A stretch of DNA of 64,000 nucleotides, taken from assembly GCA_014529385.2 (NCBI GenBank), contig CM043949.1:142983858-143047857 (forward strand). The letters run 5' to 3'. Numbering within the stretch: position 1 is the first letter of the stretch; every line of letters starts with the position of its first letter. The translations under genes were made by a program, and so were the position numbers. Shown here piece after piece: positions 24,479 to 35,245 of the stretch. Origin of the DNA: Adiantum capillus-veneris (taxonomy: Eukaryota; Streptophyta; Polypodiopsida; Polypodiales; Pteridaceae). The notes beneath the pieces were generated by a model. That model had not been told where the DNA came from. It saw nothing but the letters and a program-made list of their open reading frames with translations, and did no database searches.

Positions 24479-25582
24479 AGATTTTCCTTTATCCTTAGCA
24501 GAATCTGGTTGTTCAAGATTCGATGATGTTTTCGCGTTGGAATTTCTTTTCGAATTAGACGGATTTGGTCTCTTTGGACATTGAAATCACTTCCTTTACC
24601 ACAATCAAGTGGAGGAACATGTGAAGAAGATCTGCTTTCAGATTGTCGATCTTGAGAATAGAACCTTGAAGTTGAATAAGGTTGCGTTGCTTGCTGTCTG
24701 AACTGAGACTGATGTTGCTGACTTTGGCTATAGTTGTCTCTGCGATCGCGTTGTGAAAAGCGAGCGCTATTTGAAGATCTGTTACCAGGGAGAAAATTCC
24801 GTGTAGGGCGCTGATTATCGCCAAGACGCTCCACATAGGCAATTGCAGCATCCAAAGTGGTAGGGTTGTATTTGTGCACATCGTCCTTCAGGTTGGGTTC
24901 GAGTCCGTCGATAAAGCTGTGAAGTTTATCAGAGGGACTAAGAGTCTCTATCTCCAGAGTTAGCCTTTGGAACTCTGTGATGTACGCGGCCAAGGAACCT
25001 GTCTGGCTCAGGCGGCGAAGAGAGGACCGGGCATGCAAATCCGCATTGGCAGGTTCGAACCCCTTGCGAATAGCACGCCGGAATTTATCCCAAGAAGGTG
25101 TGTGTTTACCATCAGCAACCCGTCGTTGCCACCAAAGAGTCTTTGAGCATAGAACTAGCAAGTGCAACTTTTTTACTTTCGACCAAGTCTGTGCTTGATA
25201 AGTAAATCTCCATTTTGAACAGCCAGTGGTCCAACATGCGCTTGTCGCGGCGACCAGTGTACGGTTCCGGCAGTTTAACGTCAAGCTTCTTCTTCTGTGC
25301 AGCATTAAAAATTTTATAAAGTAATTGAAGTTCGCGATTGTCTACCTCTTCAGTTGGATCTGGTTCGTTGGGTTCATCCACTGAAGCTTCGGAAGAAGGT
25401 GTTGAAGATGTTGCATTTGTAGTTCGAGAAACAACAGGTCGACTTCGAGAAGTGTTTTCCGTGTGCATCTCATCCAAGCGAGTGTGAAGTGATGCGAGGC
25501 TTATGGAAAGTGTGGCCATCTGCTCCTTAATAAGAGTAAGGGCATCGTCAGATTGACCACCTCCATCCTGAGAATTTGGCAT
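24466..25582 (-). pseudogene. B' gag (Ty3/gypsy type), one frameshift
   Basis: It starts at Met 25582 (MPNSQDGGG): predicted coiled-coil N-terminus, Ser/Thr/Glu linker, then the gag core (LLYKIFNAAQKKKLDVKLPEPYTG, LDHWLFKMEIYL). The frame breaks near 25130 and continues as WWQRRVADG, RRAIRKGFEPANA and TEFQRLTLEI, the typical retrotransposon-gag order, followed by an Arg/Gln/Ser-rich tail. A CCHC knuckle is not preserved. Confidence 0.8.
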
Positions 25583-26617
25583 GGTTACGCCTCAAAAGGA
25601 ACTCGAACAGGTTTTGGGATGAGCAAAAAATGTGACGAAAATAATTTCGTGCTCTAGAATCGGGGAATCGGGAATAATTATCACTTCCGGCTCTGAGTAG
25701 AGAAATTCATCCGTAAAATTTTGTCAAGGAATTTTGTCTGACAAAGTTATACAACTGCTCTCATCGGCGAAAGGTACTGTGCGCAGTGTGTGCACAAGGC
25801 CAGCGCGGGTGGGTTTTCTCTTTGTTTTTTTAAGTTAGTTTATTTAGGGTTTTTTTAATCAAATGAGTGAGTTCACATTGGTTTTAAAAATTTGAGTTAA
25901 TTTGGGCGGCCACTTAATGAGTAAAATTGAGGCCATGTGGAATAATGGAAAATTGACTTGCTATATTGCCCAGCGTGAAAGACCAGCTAGCGCGTGGAAA
26001 ACCAGCCAAACCAGCCAGCGTAAGAATAACAGGGGTCAGCGTGAAGAATTCTGCCGCTTGGAGAATTTAAGCCAGCGAAGAGTTTTCAGCGCAAAAAGCA
26101 GCCAGCGATTCATGAAATTTTCAGCCCTTCTTTCAAACCCACGCAACGATGCAGGGAAAGGGTGCGATTTGGGGAAAGGAAGGGGTACGTCTCAGTGAAG
26201 GGGCCTTCCTTGGTGCCCTCTCGCGAAGAGGTGTTGTCCTTTCACATGAAGAGGTGCTAACACACGGGAGGTGCGAAGGAGTGCAATCCGATGAAGGGGT
26301 GCGCAGGGTTCTCCGCGTACGCCACGCACACACATCTGTGTTCTGTCCCGTATCCTTTATATATATAATTGGAACATAATAAATTTAAGTTCATCCTTTC
26401 GGCGAAGAGCTGCAACCATTGGGCGAAGAGTCGCACCCGTAGAGCGAAGGGGTGTGACCAGTCGCCGAAGGAGTGTGGCTTTTGGCGAAGAGGCACGTCT
26501 CTTGGGTGAGGGGTGTGACCATCCAAGCGCAGGGGTCCTCCTTGGTATGGCACTTCGCGTATCTGCAACTAGGAGTAGATGTATTGCTGTTAACATAGTC
26601 ACAATCGTGACATTTCA

Positions 26618-27257
26618 GCCCTAGCGTTTTTGGTTTGCAGATCAACCCCCACGTTTTTGCAGATCATTGCGAGAGATTCAGTCCTAGGACCAATGTTTTC
26701 AGTTTTCAGCCTTTAGACACCGCAGATCAAGTCCCGAACCTCGCAAATCTCACCTTCCCGCAGCAGTTCCTCGCCGAACGGTCAGTTTCCGCAAGGTTTA
26801 CAGTTTCAGCCCGGAAAATGCAGATTTCAGCAGCTGCATTTTTAGCGCGTCGTCGCCGCATCGACGTCATCGACATGGTCACCGACATAAGAGTCAGAAT
26901 TCAGCAGATAAAGATTTTCAGATTTCAGCTCGTCTCGCCGTCGTCCTCATCGTCGTCAACATCGTCGGCAAGTCCAAGCATTGTAGAGATTGTGCAATCA
27001 TAAGTAGACCGCTCTCGCCATAGAGAGTGGGGCCTACGGAGGAGGGTTTTACAACATCTCTGGTGTCGTATTCTCTTCTCTCTCTATCTCTTTCATACAC
27101 TTGCATTCACAATGCCCATTAACTTTGTTTGTGTCCATTGCACTCTCTCACTAAAGGAACGGAAGGCTCTCCCTTTCGTAAGTAAAAGGAACCTTGAGCA
27201 CAGTTCGGAGCACTCATCTTGAGCAAAGTTCAAACATTCATTCCGCTGTACCTAACA
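26618..27257 (+). repeat. A2 3' LTR, right part
   Basis: Resumes 'gccctagcgtttttggtttgc' after the B' TSD and ends ...ctgtacctaaca, followed by TSD ATCTA. Confidence 0.9.
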
Positions 27258-27262
27258 ATCTA

Positions 27263-28700
27263 CTTCCCAAACTCGGGTACGAAACCCTTGGGCTGATCTG
27301 GCTCTAGTTCCTCAGAGCGCTTTTCTCTTGCAGAAGCTCATGCCTTCGTGTGCTCCTACTCCCTCACAAAGAAGAAGTACACCTGCAATCAAATACTTAG
27401 AGATCATAACATGAAAATTGTTACCTTCAAAGTCTCGACGCTCGAAACGCAACTCGGTTCTAGAAAAGCAATTCCCCGGAAGAGATCTCTACATAGAAAA
27501 TCCTCTCTTCCAATCCTACACACAAAAGAGGTGTGTTCTCGGGTTCCTTCTCGTAAATCAGCCTTGTCTACGACGTTTATGGGCTGAAAACAGAGAAAAA
27601 CAGCAGCTTGTCGCGATGGAAACACGCTCCGTAGGCATTTCTTCGTGAGGGAACATCGCGCACTTGGTCTTGGCGACATCTGGTAAAGTTGGGGCAGCCA
27701 TGGGCCTCACCGGCAACGTCTTCTTTGCTGATAAAATCTGCAGCAGCATCTTCTTCTTGCAAAAACTGATCTTCCTCTTTGAATGAGGGCATGTGATGCT
27801 TTTATAGCTCCTAGCCACGGGCACGAATAGCTGCTCGCGTAGAGATTGCAGCCGTTTTTTTCTTTTGCTGCGCTGGCTGCCAGAAAAAGAGAGAGAGACA
27901 ACGCTGGCTGATCTGTTGTCTTATATATTAGATGGCTGCCCACTTATTAAGTGGGCGGCCGGCGTATTTCAAAAATAGTTTGAATCTGCTCAAAAACTCA
28001 ATAAAATCGTATAAGTTAAAAGCAATGCTTTCACCGCACTTCCCAGGCGTCCCTGGATGCAATCACATGCACAGTTGCAATGCAGACATAGATTTCCTGG
28101 ACTTCCTCGTAGGAAAGCATTTGCTTTCCTGAAAAGCAATTCCGCTTTCTCAAAAAGCATTTGTTTTTCCTCAAAGTTTCCTCTGAACCCATCTTCATTC
28201 AAGTGCTTGCTTTTCCTTGTGCGCAATTCTAACACAGTTTGGAATTTCCTTCCGACTATGGATATTCCCTTTCCAATGCACCCGTCACCCACCTTGTGAC
28301 GCATCAGGAATACCTATCACCTAGTCCTTTCCTACCGAACTTACGGTATAGTCTCCTTCACGATGCTCTATGTCACCCATTCTATGACGCATCAGAGATG
28401 TCCGTTCTCGGATGGTTGGATACTTCTTCCCGATGCTCCCTGTCACCCATCCGATGTGACACATCAGAAGTACCCGTGCCTGGTGGCCTTACAGATATTC
28501 CCTTTCACAGTGCTACCGTCAGTACTCTGAATGACGTACTAGGAATACATGTCTCCAGTGAGCAAAACCCTTACTTAAGATTTCAATAATTCATTTAGAA
28601 TTATTTTTCTTGGTGTTCCAAGCGAGAAAACCCTCTCGCTTATAAATCCAATAATTCATTTAGAATTATTTTCCTGTCAGATAAAGCCAATTTAGCAACA
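27263..28700 (-). repeat. C 3' LTR, portion right of A2
   Basis: Continues 'cttcccaaactcgggtac' of the C LTR, interrupted at 17133. Ends AATTTAGCAACA. Nearly parallel to 32157-33539 and 17845-19311. Confidence 0.9.
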
Positions 28701-30865
28701 TTCCTCTCACTTATAAACAATTGTCTTCAACTGTAGAGATCCAACTAAACTATCGGGGAGAAAGCGGAAAGAGTCTATATCTTGCTCAATGGTGAGTTTA
28801 GCTAGTCATTTCTCAAAAGAGAACTTAGAAATTAAATTAAACAGAAATTCAATAATTCAATACTTACCTTACCGTTTCATGTCCGTCCTCTAGTACCTTG
28901 AGGATAACCTTCACCAATCATCAAACTTAGGAGCCATGTAAGAACTCGTCATTCGCGTCTTTCCGAGAATCTGTTAACTCAATTCCACCTTCTCAATCCC
29001 GAGAAGAATAATCCTCCTAGAAATCAATCTAGGTCTTTGTCCTTGCGCATAACCCTGCGCTGTTAGTCCAGAGGGTATTAAACCTCTTGTGTTCTCCCAC
29101 ATAGGGAATGCCCAAATCATAGAGTATTAATTTCAATATCTTTCTTTCACAAACAAAGTCTGCGATCACCTTAAAGAAGTTTCTTTTTTCGTGCCGTTTG
29201 CTCAACGTAGGCATCTAGATGGTGATTTCTTGTGTACGGCAGCACTTCTTTCCAAATTTTCCTCTTGTGAGTTATTACCACCAGTAGTGTTTTCTCGACG
29301 CGCATTAGCATCTCTCCCTTGCAAAATCATAAAAATTGATTCACCTTGCAAGCATCAATGATGACTTGCAAAATCTTAGGCAAATAAAATTGCCATACCA
29401 TTTTGTGAACATAAGTTCAAACTCGGCCCACTTATGGGCGAACCCGCTTTAGATCTCAATGATGTTCTCCCATATTTGGGTAAGGTAATTCTTACCATTT
29501 TAAAACGGTTGGCAAATTATACTCTTACAAACATAATTGTTCGAATTTATTCTAGCAGCGTGTAAATGCTACTTGACCTGCTCATGGAGAAACACATACC
29601 GCAACCAAAAGTTGCTTCCATAATGTTTAAAGCACATAGCGTACTCAATGATCAACGATCATCAGAAAACCTCTTCTCCGTAGAGACTCAAAGTCCTTCT
29701 ACCGAACACATCTCAAATAGAGATTCTTGTGTCGGAATATCCTTGCGCACAAAAAGGCGCTGAAGAGAGTATAACAAACTCTCGTCTAGTTCCTGAAAAG
29801 GAAGTGGGCTCATCTCATTCCGTTCAATAGAAAAAAAATTCGATCGGTAGATGACTCACCTTAGCATAGGTCTGCATCTTCGCATGTTATCCATGTACCC
29901 AAAGGTGTACATAAGTTTCAGTGAGCCTGGGAAATTATCTTCCCTTCGTAAGATCCTTAGAGCGAAGACGCTCAACCTGACGATCCCTTGGCTCAATCTT
30001 AGAGCAAAACTCGCTCATAAAAAAAATTAGGATTTTAATCCTTGGATTCCTCGATCACAGGCCGTAGTCGTCGCTTGTTCCTTCCCTCGTAAAGAGACTA
30101 TTCCTTCACTTGTGCGAAAAGCACTACCATATCTTCCCTTACCGGGTAGGGGGTGTGGGCTTAAAGAGTACTCAAGCTTCATGAAAGCTTTTCTTTGCTT
30201 GAAAGCTCAGAATGGTTCCTTCATAATTTCCTACCCGCAATAGCAGGTAATTTGTTGGAGAACTACTGGATACCGGATCAATCATGGACCTTCCGGATGG
30301 TTAAGCAAAGTAGTTCATCGTATAAAACAATGTTCTGACACAACCCTACTCTCATAAACACACGAGAGTGATTGTCCAGGTTAGACACGTGCATATCTCG
30401 TGCATAAAAGCAATACGCAGGTGATGAGTTCCTCAAAGATTTAACTTTGATCAAAGACCTGTCCTCTCACTTAAAGTTTGAGGGTCTTCTATTCAAAAAC
30501 TCAGGAGTTAGATTGAATTCCCTTACTCCAAACTTTCTCCGGATAGCAATGTATCCTTCAAGGAGAGGTAACAAAAATTCGTTGTTTCTGTGTTCAATGG
30601 TTCTTGTCCCACTGTGGGGATTGTATTCTATGTACACTAAGGTGTACACTTTCAGCTTTTATTGTTTACTCCACTATTTGCTGCAAAGTATCTTGCAGAT
30701 GCGTTTACAAAATTCGGGCAAAAGTCCTTCGTTAAATTTGTTCATCTTTCCTTCCTCAGAGAGGATCAAGAGTGGAGCTACCTTGGCAAGAGTGAACCAC
30801 TACTTGCTTTGACTCGCTCGTGTTCTTATTGGGCAAACCGATCCCAATCTTCTTGGATGCCTTCC

Positions 30866-31273
30866 TCAAAGCGTAGAGGAATACAAAAAAAATTTGTCGG
30901 AAAATTCAGTCTTGAATTGAATCCAAGTCTTGTTGTAAGTTCCTTGCAGAGCTTTGGTATACCACCAAATACTTGCAATCTCCTTGACGTGTTTGGTCAC
31001 ATGCCTCACCTTCAACGCTTCACAGAAATTGCCATTTGCAAAGGCAACTCCAAACTGTTGAATGAAAGCAGTAGCTTTCGGAACATCTTCCCTTCCGTCA
31101 AAAGTATGAAACTTGACGGGAGTGTTATGAGGTCTAAAGACCTTCTTCATATCCTTCCCGGAATGACGGGATTTTATGGCTATGGTTCTGGATTGATGTT
31201 CATGGATATCTTTTGGGTTTTGAAGGATCTTGAGTATTCCGCTCCTTGGATTCTCTAGGTTCTTGAGCATCAT
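30866..31273 (-). pseudogene. Element C gag remnant
   Basis: 135 codons. The segment VKFHTFDGREDVPKATAFIQQF, then EIASIWWYTKALQ and WIQFKTEFSDKFF, has the FxG...A..FL...A..WW...W..F...F order of retrotransposon gag. The frame ends without knuckle or protease. It begins close to the tandem duplication at 31240-31525. Confidence 0.65.
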
Positions 31274-31525
31274 GTTCTTGTCGCCTTCTCAGAGAATCCC
31301 AAGTCTTGTGTCGACTTGGGATTCGACACAAGACTTGCAGAGATAATTTTTTTTTTCCAATTTTGCAAGCTTTCCTACAGGACTCCTTGGATTCTCTAGG
31401 TTCTTGAGCATCATGCTCTTGTCTCCTTCTCAGAGAATCCTAAGTCTTGTGTCGACTTGGGATTCGACACAAGACTTGCAGAGATAAATTTTTTTTGTCC
31501 AATTTTGCAAGCTTTTCCTACAGGA
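31240..31525. repeat. Tandem duplication (~140 bp) with a perfect hairpin in each unit
   Basis: The units start 'ctccttggattctctaggtt' at 31240 and 31382. Each contains AAGTCTTGTGTCGA and its exact reverse complement separated by 8 nt (31301-31314 with 31323-31336; 31442-31455 with 31464-31477). Located in the leader of element C. Confidence 0.9.
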
Positions 31526-31637
31526 CTTAGGTTTCCGCCTGCTTACTTCTCTCTTGGCTTGTCATGGCTTCTTCCCGTATCTTCCCAGAGTCGTCCTCCT
31601 TTACAAAGAAAGAGAGGAGACCATGCTCTGATACCAT

Positions 31638-33539
31638 TGTCACAAACGGGAGCGCATAACAATATAAAATACATTCGGATAAATAGGATTTATCACTTAT
31701 TATTGAAGCCAGAGGATATAGAGAGAAATAGATAGAGAGAGAGAGAGATAGGGAGTGAGAAGATCGACACAATACTGGGACCAGAAGATGGGTTGGTCCC
31801 CCCCCTGTAATAGTATCTTTATTACTGAGGAGAAGTCTATACAAGCACTTGAACCGAACGTATTACCACGTTCATTCTAGAATAAGACTTGATGGTTCCC
31901 GAAAGCCTCAGCTTCCGATTCCTAGGGCAAAACCCTATTCCAAGGAACTTCCGTTCCTTATTCCAATTTCTCGAGAATCAAGGTTCTCGCCTCTGGATCT
32001 CACCTTCCAGGCTCAGGGCATGGCATCCCTGCAACTCTTTTTTTCAACTCTGTTTCCAGAGTCCTCTTCCCGCAGAACAACTCTGCTTTCCCGGACACGA
32101 AGTCCGTACTTGGGAATCCCAACTTGAGAGACTACCTCTCTCTGATTCGTGGGTCTACTTCCCAAACTCGGGTACGAAACCCTTGGGCTGATCTGGCTCT
32201 AGTTCCTCAGAGCGCTTTTCTCGTGTAGAGGCTACGCCTTCCTCTGCTCCTACTCCCTCACGAAGAGGAAGTACACCTGCAATCAAATACTCAGAGATCA
32301 TAACATGAAAATCGTTACCTTCAAAGTCTCGACGCTCGAAACGCAACTTGGTTCTCGAAAAGCGATTCCTCGGAAGAGATCTCTACATAGAAAATCCTCT
32401 CTTCCAATCCTACACACAGAAGAGGTGTGTTCTCGGGTTCCTTCTCCTAAATCAGCCCCGTCTACGACGTTTATGGGCTGAAAACAGAGAAAAACAGCAG
32501 CTTGTCGCAATGGAAACACGCTCCGTAGGCACTTCTTCGCGAGGGAACATCGCGCATTGGGTCTTGGCGACATCTGGTACATTTGGGCCAACCATGGGCC
32601 TCACTGGCAACGTCTTCTTTGCGGATGAAATGTGCAGCAACATCTTCTTCTTGCAAAAATTGATCTTCCCCTCTGAGTGAGGGCATGTGATGCTTGTATA
32701 GCTCCTGGCCACGTTCATGAATAGCTGCTTGCGTAGAGATCGCGGCCGTATTTTTTTTTTTTTGTTGCGCTGTCTGTCAGAAAAAGAGAGAGAGACAACG
32801 CTGGCTGATCTGTTGCCTTATTTATCAGATGGCTGCCCACTTATTAAGTGGGCGGCCGGTGTATTTTAAAAATAGTTTGAATCTGTCCAAAAAAATCAAT
32901 AAAACCTTATAAGTTAAAAGCAATGCTTTCACAACACTTCCCAGGCGTCCCTGGATGCAATCACATGCACAGTGGCAATGCAGACATAGATTTCCTCGAC
33001 TTCCTCGCAGGAAAGCATCTGCTTTCCCGAAAAGCAATCCCGCTTTCTCAAAAAGCATCTGTTTTTCCTCAAAGTTTCCTCTGAACCCATCTTCATTCAA
33101 GTGCTTGCTTTTCCTTGTGCACAATTCTAACATAGTTCGGAATTTCCTCCCGACTATGGATATTCCCTTTCCGATGCACCCGTCACCCACCTTGTGACGC
33201 ATGAGGAATACCTATCCCCTAGTCCTTTCCTACTGAACTTACGGTACAATCTCCTTCACGATGCTCACCCATCCTATGACGCATCAGAGATGTCCATTCT
33301 CGGATGGTTGGATACTTCTTCCCGATGCTCTTGTCACCCATCTGATGTGACGCATCAGAAGGACCCGTTCATGGTGGCCTTACAGATATTCCCGTTCACA
33401 GTGCTACTATCATTACTTTGAATGACGCACTAGGAATACTCTGTACTTGGATGTCTCCAGTAAGAAAAACCCTCTCACTTAAAATTCCAATAATTCATTT
33501 AGAATTATTTTCCTGTCAGATAAAGCCGATTTAGCAACA
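31638..33539 (-). repeat. C 5' LTR (intact copy)
   Basis: TGTCACAAACGGG...TTTAGCAACA, 1,902 bp, with the primer-binding site one base from 31638 and TSD CAATC after 33539. Confidence 0.9.
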
Positions 33540-33544
33540 CAATC

Positions 33545-33634
33545 AAACACACATTCAGTCTCTTGAGTGTCAGTTTGATCTTAAGTATGAAGCTTTAAGT
33601 CTTAATTATAGGATTAGCACTACTAATACTCACA
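33545..33634 (+). repeat. Outer B-family LTR, right part
   Basis: 'aaacacacattcag ... aagtcttaattata ... ctcaca' matches the last 90 bp of the B' LTR (reverse complement of 22944-23040). Confidence 0.8.
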
Positions 33635-34530
33635 TTCTGATGAGCTGTACTAGAATTTCAGTGCGTTGTAATTCCCTGTTTTGTCACTGCCAGGTGCCAA
33701 AGCCCTATACACGCATGCCAAGGCTTTTCTGAGGCTCCCCTTGTGCTAATTTGTAGTTTGGTGCAAAACCCTAAACCTACAGAAAAACACAGCAGGTTGT
33801 AATTCTCTGTTTTGGATCGTTTTTAGCGGAGCGAACACATCTACACGTGTCCCAAACCCACACGCAATGGGACAATTCCCTCTTGAATCGAATGGTTTTC
33901 ACGCTAGAAAACTCTCCATTTTCGCAATTCTTTGCGATGGAACTGTGCGTACCTGTGGTGGATTAGCAATTAGCTAATCGGATACTTGTTCAGAAGGCTC
34001 TTGCCTTGGCAAATGCGCATAAAATTCTAAGGAATTGTACATGATCATCTGAGTAGTCCAACTAGTGGTGCATTACCATATGTGCAAAGGGGGGAGAGAT
34101 GCGCGAGAGCAAATCGTCGCGCTACATGAGACAAAGGAGAAGGCAAGCTTTAAGCTGGGCAACCTGCATCTTCCTTGGCCATAGAAGCTTGTGCCAATCA
34201 AATTCATTCAGAGGCAGCAACTTGGATTTTTGAAAATTAACATGCAGTTAGCTACCAAGCCGAATAAATGCAGAGCATACATAATCTGCTGTACATACTC
34301 CTCATCATTTCTGGGCATGAAAAGAGAGTCATCAACATAGGCTTGTCCTATAAATTCTTTCCCAGAAGGTAGAGCCAGACCATACAAACGGCTCGAGAAA
34401 GTGAGGGCCTCAAGATGCAATAGCAAGGGGTGCGAAGCAATTGCATAAAGCAAAGCACTAAGAGGACACCCTTGTGTGACTGAACGCCCTAGAGCCCAAG
34501 CACTTGTGAGAGAACCACCCAACAAATCTG
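33635..34530 (-). mobile_element. LINE (L1-type) fragment with reverse-transcriptase motif
   Basis: The open frame 34208-34525 (minus) encodes GRSVTQGCPLSALLYAIASHPLL and GQAYVDDSLFM, the RT motifs just before and at the catalytic YVDD. A related stretch at 33960-34160 is repeated in opposite orientation at 58785-58990. 33635-33960 has no recognised content. Confidence 0.65.
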
Positions 34531-34552
34531 TAGAAGTGCTCTAAGCACGCAT

Positions 34553-34553
<1 letters not shown>

Positions 34554-34597
<44 letters not shown>
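34554..34597. repeat. (AC)n microsatellite
   Basis: About 21 AC units. Confidence 0.97.
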
Positions 34598-34600
<3 letters not shown>

Positions 34601-34737
34601 TCAATCTTGTCTGAGCACTGTCATGAATTACGTGTACGATGGTTTGGGAATGTACATATGGTAATGATGGAACACACCGATATAATTATTTCAATTCAAG
34701 TGCAGAATGCAACCTTAGATACATATGCAGGTATCAG

Positions 34738-34917
34738 TACAATTTTCTTATGCATGCCCATGTGTTAGCAAAGATATTTTATTTGTAGGAGGCTAGGAGC
34801 ACAATTTTCTTATGCATGCCCATGTGTTGGCAAAGATATTTTATTTGTAGGAGGCTAGGAGCACAATTTTCTTATGCATGCCCATGTGTTAGCAAAGATA
34901 TTTTATTTGTAGGAGCA
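34738..34917. repeat. Three tandem copies of a 62-bp unit before exon 2
   Basis: The unit 'acaattttcttatgcatgcc ... ttatttgtagga' starts at 34738, 34801 and 34863 with almost no divergence. The array ends about 43 bp before the exon 2 acceptor. Confidence 0.92.
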
Positions 34918-34960
34918 CACTAAAAACAGCTTACATTTATCATGTGAATACATCATGCAG

Positions 34961-35245
34961 ATTGTTGTGACAAAAATTGATGAAGAAGATGCAGATGGTG
35001 GCAGTTTTTATTGGAAGCGTGAGAAGGGAAAGGAGGAAAGAACTTGCTACACAAAGATAGCAGAGGGAGAGGGAAAGGTATTTGAAAAAGAAGAAACTGT
35101 AAAAGGAGCTTTTGTGGGGAAAGTTCCTATAATGGTGATGTCAGATGCATGCCATTTTTCCTCTCTCAAGAAAGATGGTCTCATAAGAAAAAGCCACTGC
35201 CTCTTTGATGGTGGAGGCTACTTCATCATCAATGGCTCAGAAAAG
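34961..35245 (+). CDS. NRPD2: NRPD2-like exon 2: protrusion domain, ends NGSEK
   Basis: Encodes residues 134-228. Acceptor catcatgcag precedes it and donor gtatgc follows; both phases are 0. Early residues IVVTKIDEEDADGG continue the exon 1 strand. A lysine/glutamate-rich insert follows, then GKVPIMVMSDACHFS, a cysteine-containing stretch and GGYFIINGSEK. GYFIINGSEKV is a hallmark of the Rpb2 protrusion in eukaryotic second-largest subunits. Three copies of a 62-bp repeat end only about 45 bp before the acceptor. Confidence 0.85.

Larger units (their letters stand above)
22944..26612 (-). mobile_element. Complete B-family LTR element B', minus strand, TSD TTTCA
   Basis: TTTCA at 22939-22943 and 26613-26617. 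The 3' LTR (minus sense) is 22944-23376 (433 bp), preceded on the minus strand by a purine tract (ATGGGAGGGAA, about 23377-23387). The 5' LTR begins at 26612 and is clearly similar only down to about 26388; the sequence to about 25700 is LTR-like but rearranged. A degenerate primer-binding site (TCAGAGCC) lies near 25680-25690. Encodes gag and protease in three frames, no RT. Confidence 0.85.
17134..27257 (+). mobile_element. LTR element A2, TSD ATCTA, with two younger insertions
   Basis: ATCTA at 17129-17133 and 27258-27262. The 5' LTR is 17134-20431 (1,246 bp after removing the solo C LTR and its TSD). The primer-binding site TGGTATCAGAGC is at 20433-20444, the internal region runs 20445-22333, the purine tract gaaaaggagggga is at 22334-22346, and the 3' LTR is 22347-27257 (1,237 bp after removing B' and its TSD). 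It carries a deletion that joins the gag N-terminus to the post-protease region, so it lacks knuckle and protease as well as RT. Confidence 0.9.
28701..31637 (-). mobile_element. Internal region of element C
   Basis: Minus strand. From the primer-binding site (31625-31636) down to the purine tract at 28701-28712. Only gag can be recognised (next entry). From 30860 to 28713 no coding region can be supported; the sequence is non-coding or heavily decayed, so this is a LARD-like element without pol. Confidence 0.75.
16595..33539 (-). mobile_element. LTR retrotransposon family C, minus strand, TSD CAATC, split by A2
   Basis: CAATC at 16590-16594 and 33540-33544. One LTR (the 3' LTR in the element's own orientation) is 16595-17133 plus 27263-28700, interrupted by A2; the other (5') is 31638-33539 (1,902 bp). 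On the minus strand the 5' LTR ends ...TGTGACA, then TGGTATCAGAGC (31625-31636) is the primer-binding site. The purine tract AAGTGAGAGGAA lies at 28701-28712. The internal region (28713-31624) encodes a gag remnant only. Confidence 0.88.

Noticed and set aside
34738-34917. CRISPR-like or satellite interpretation of the 62-bp repeats
   Set aside because: Only three direct copies without spacers in a plant intron; a plain tandem duplication.
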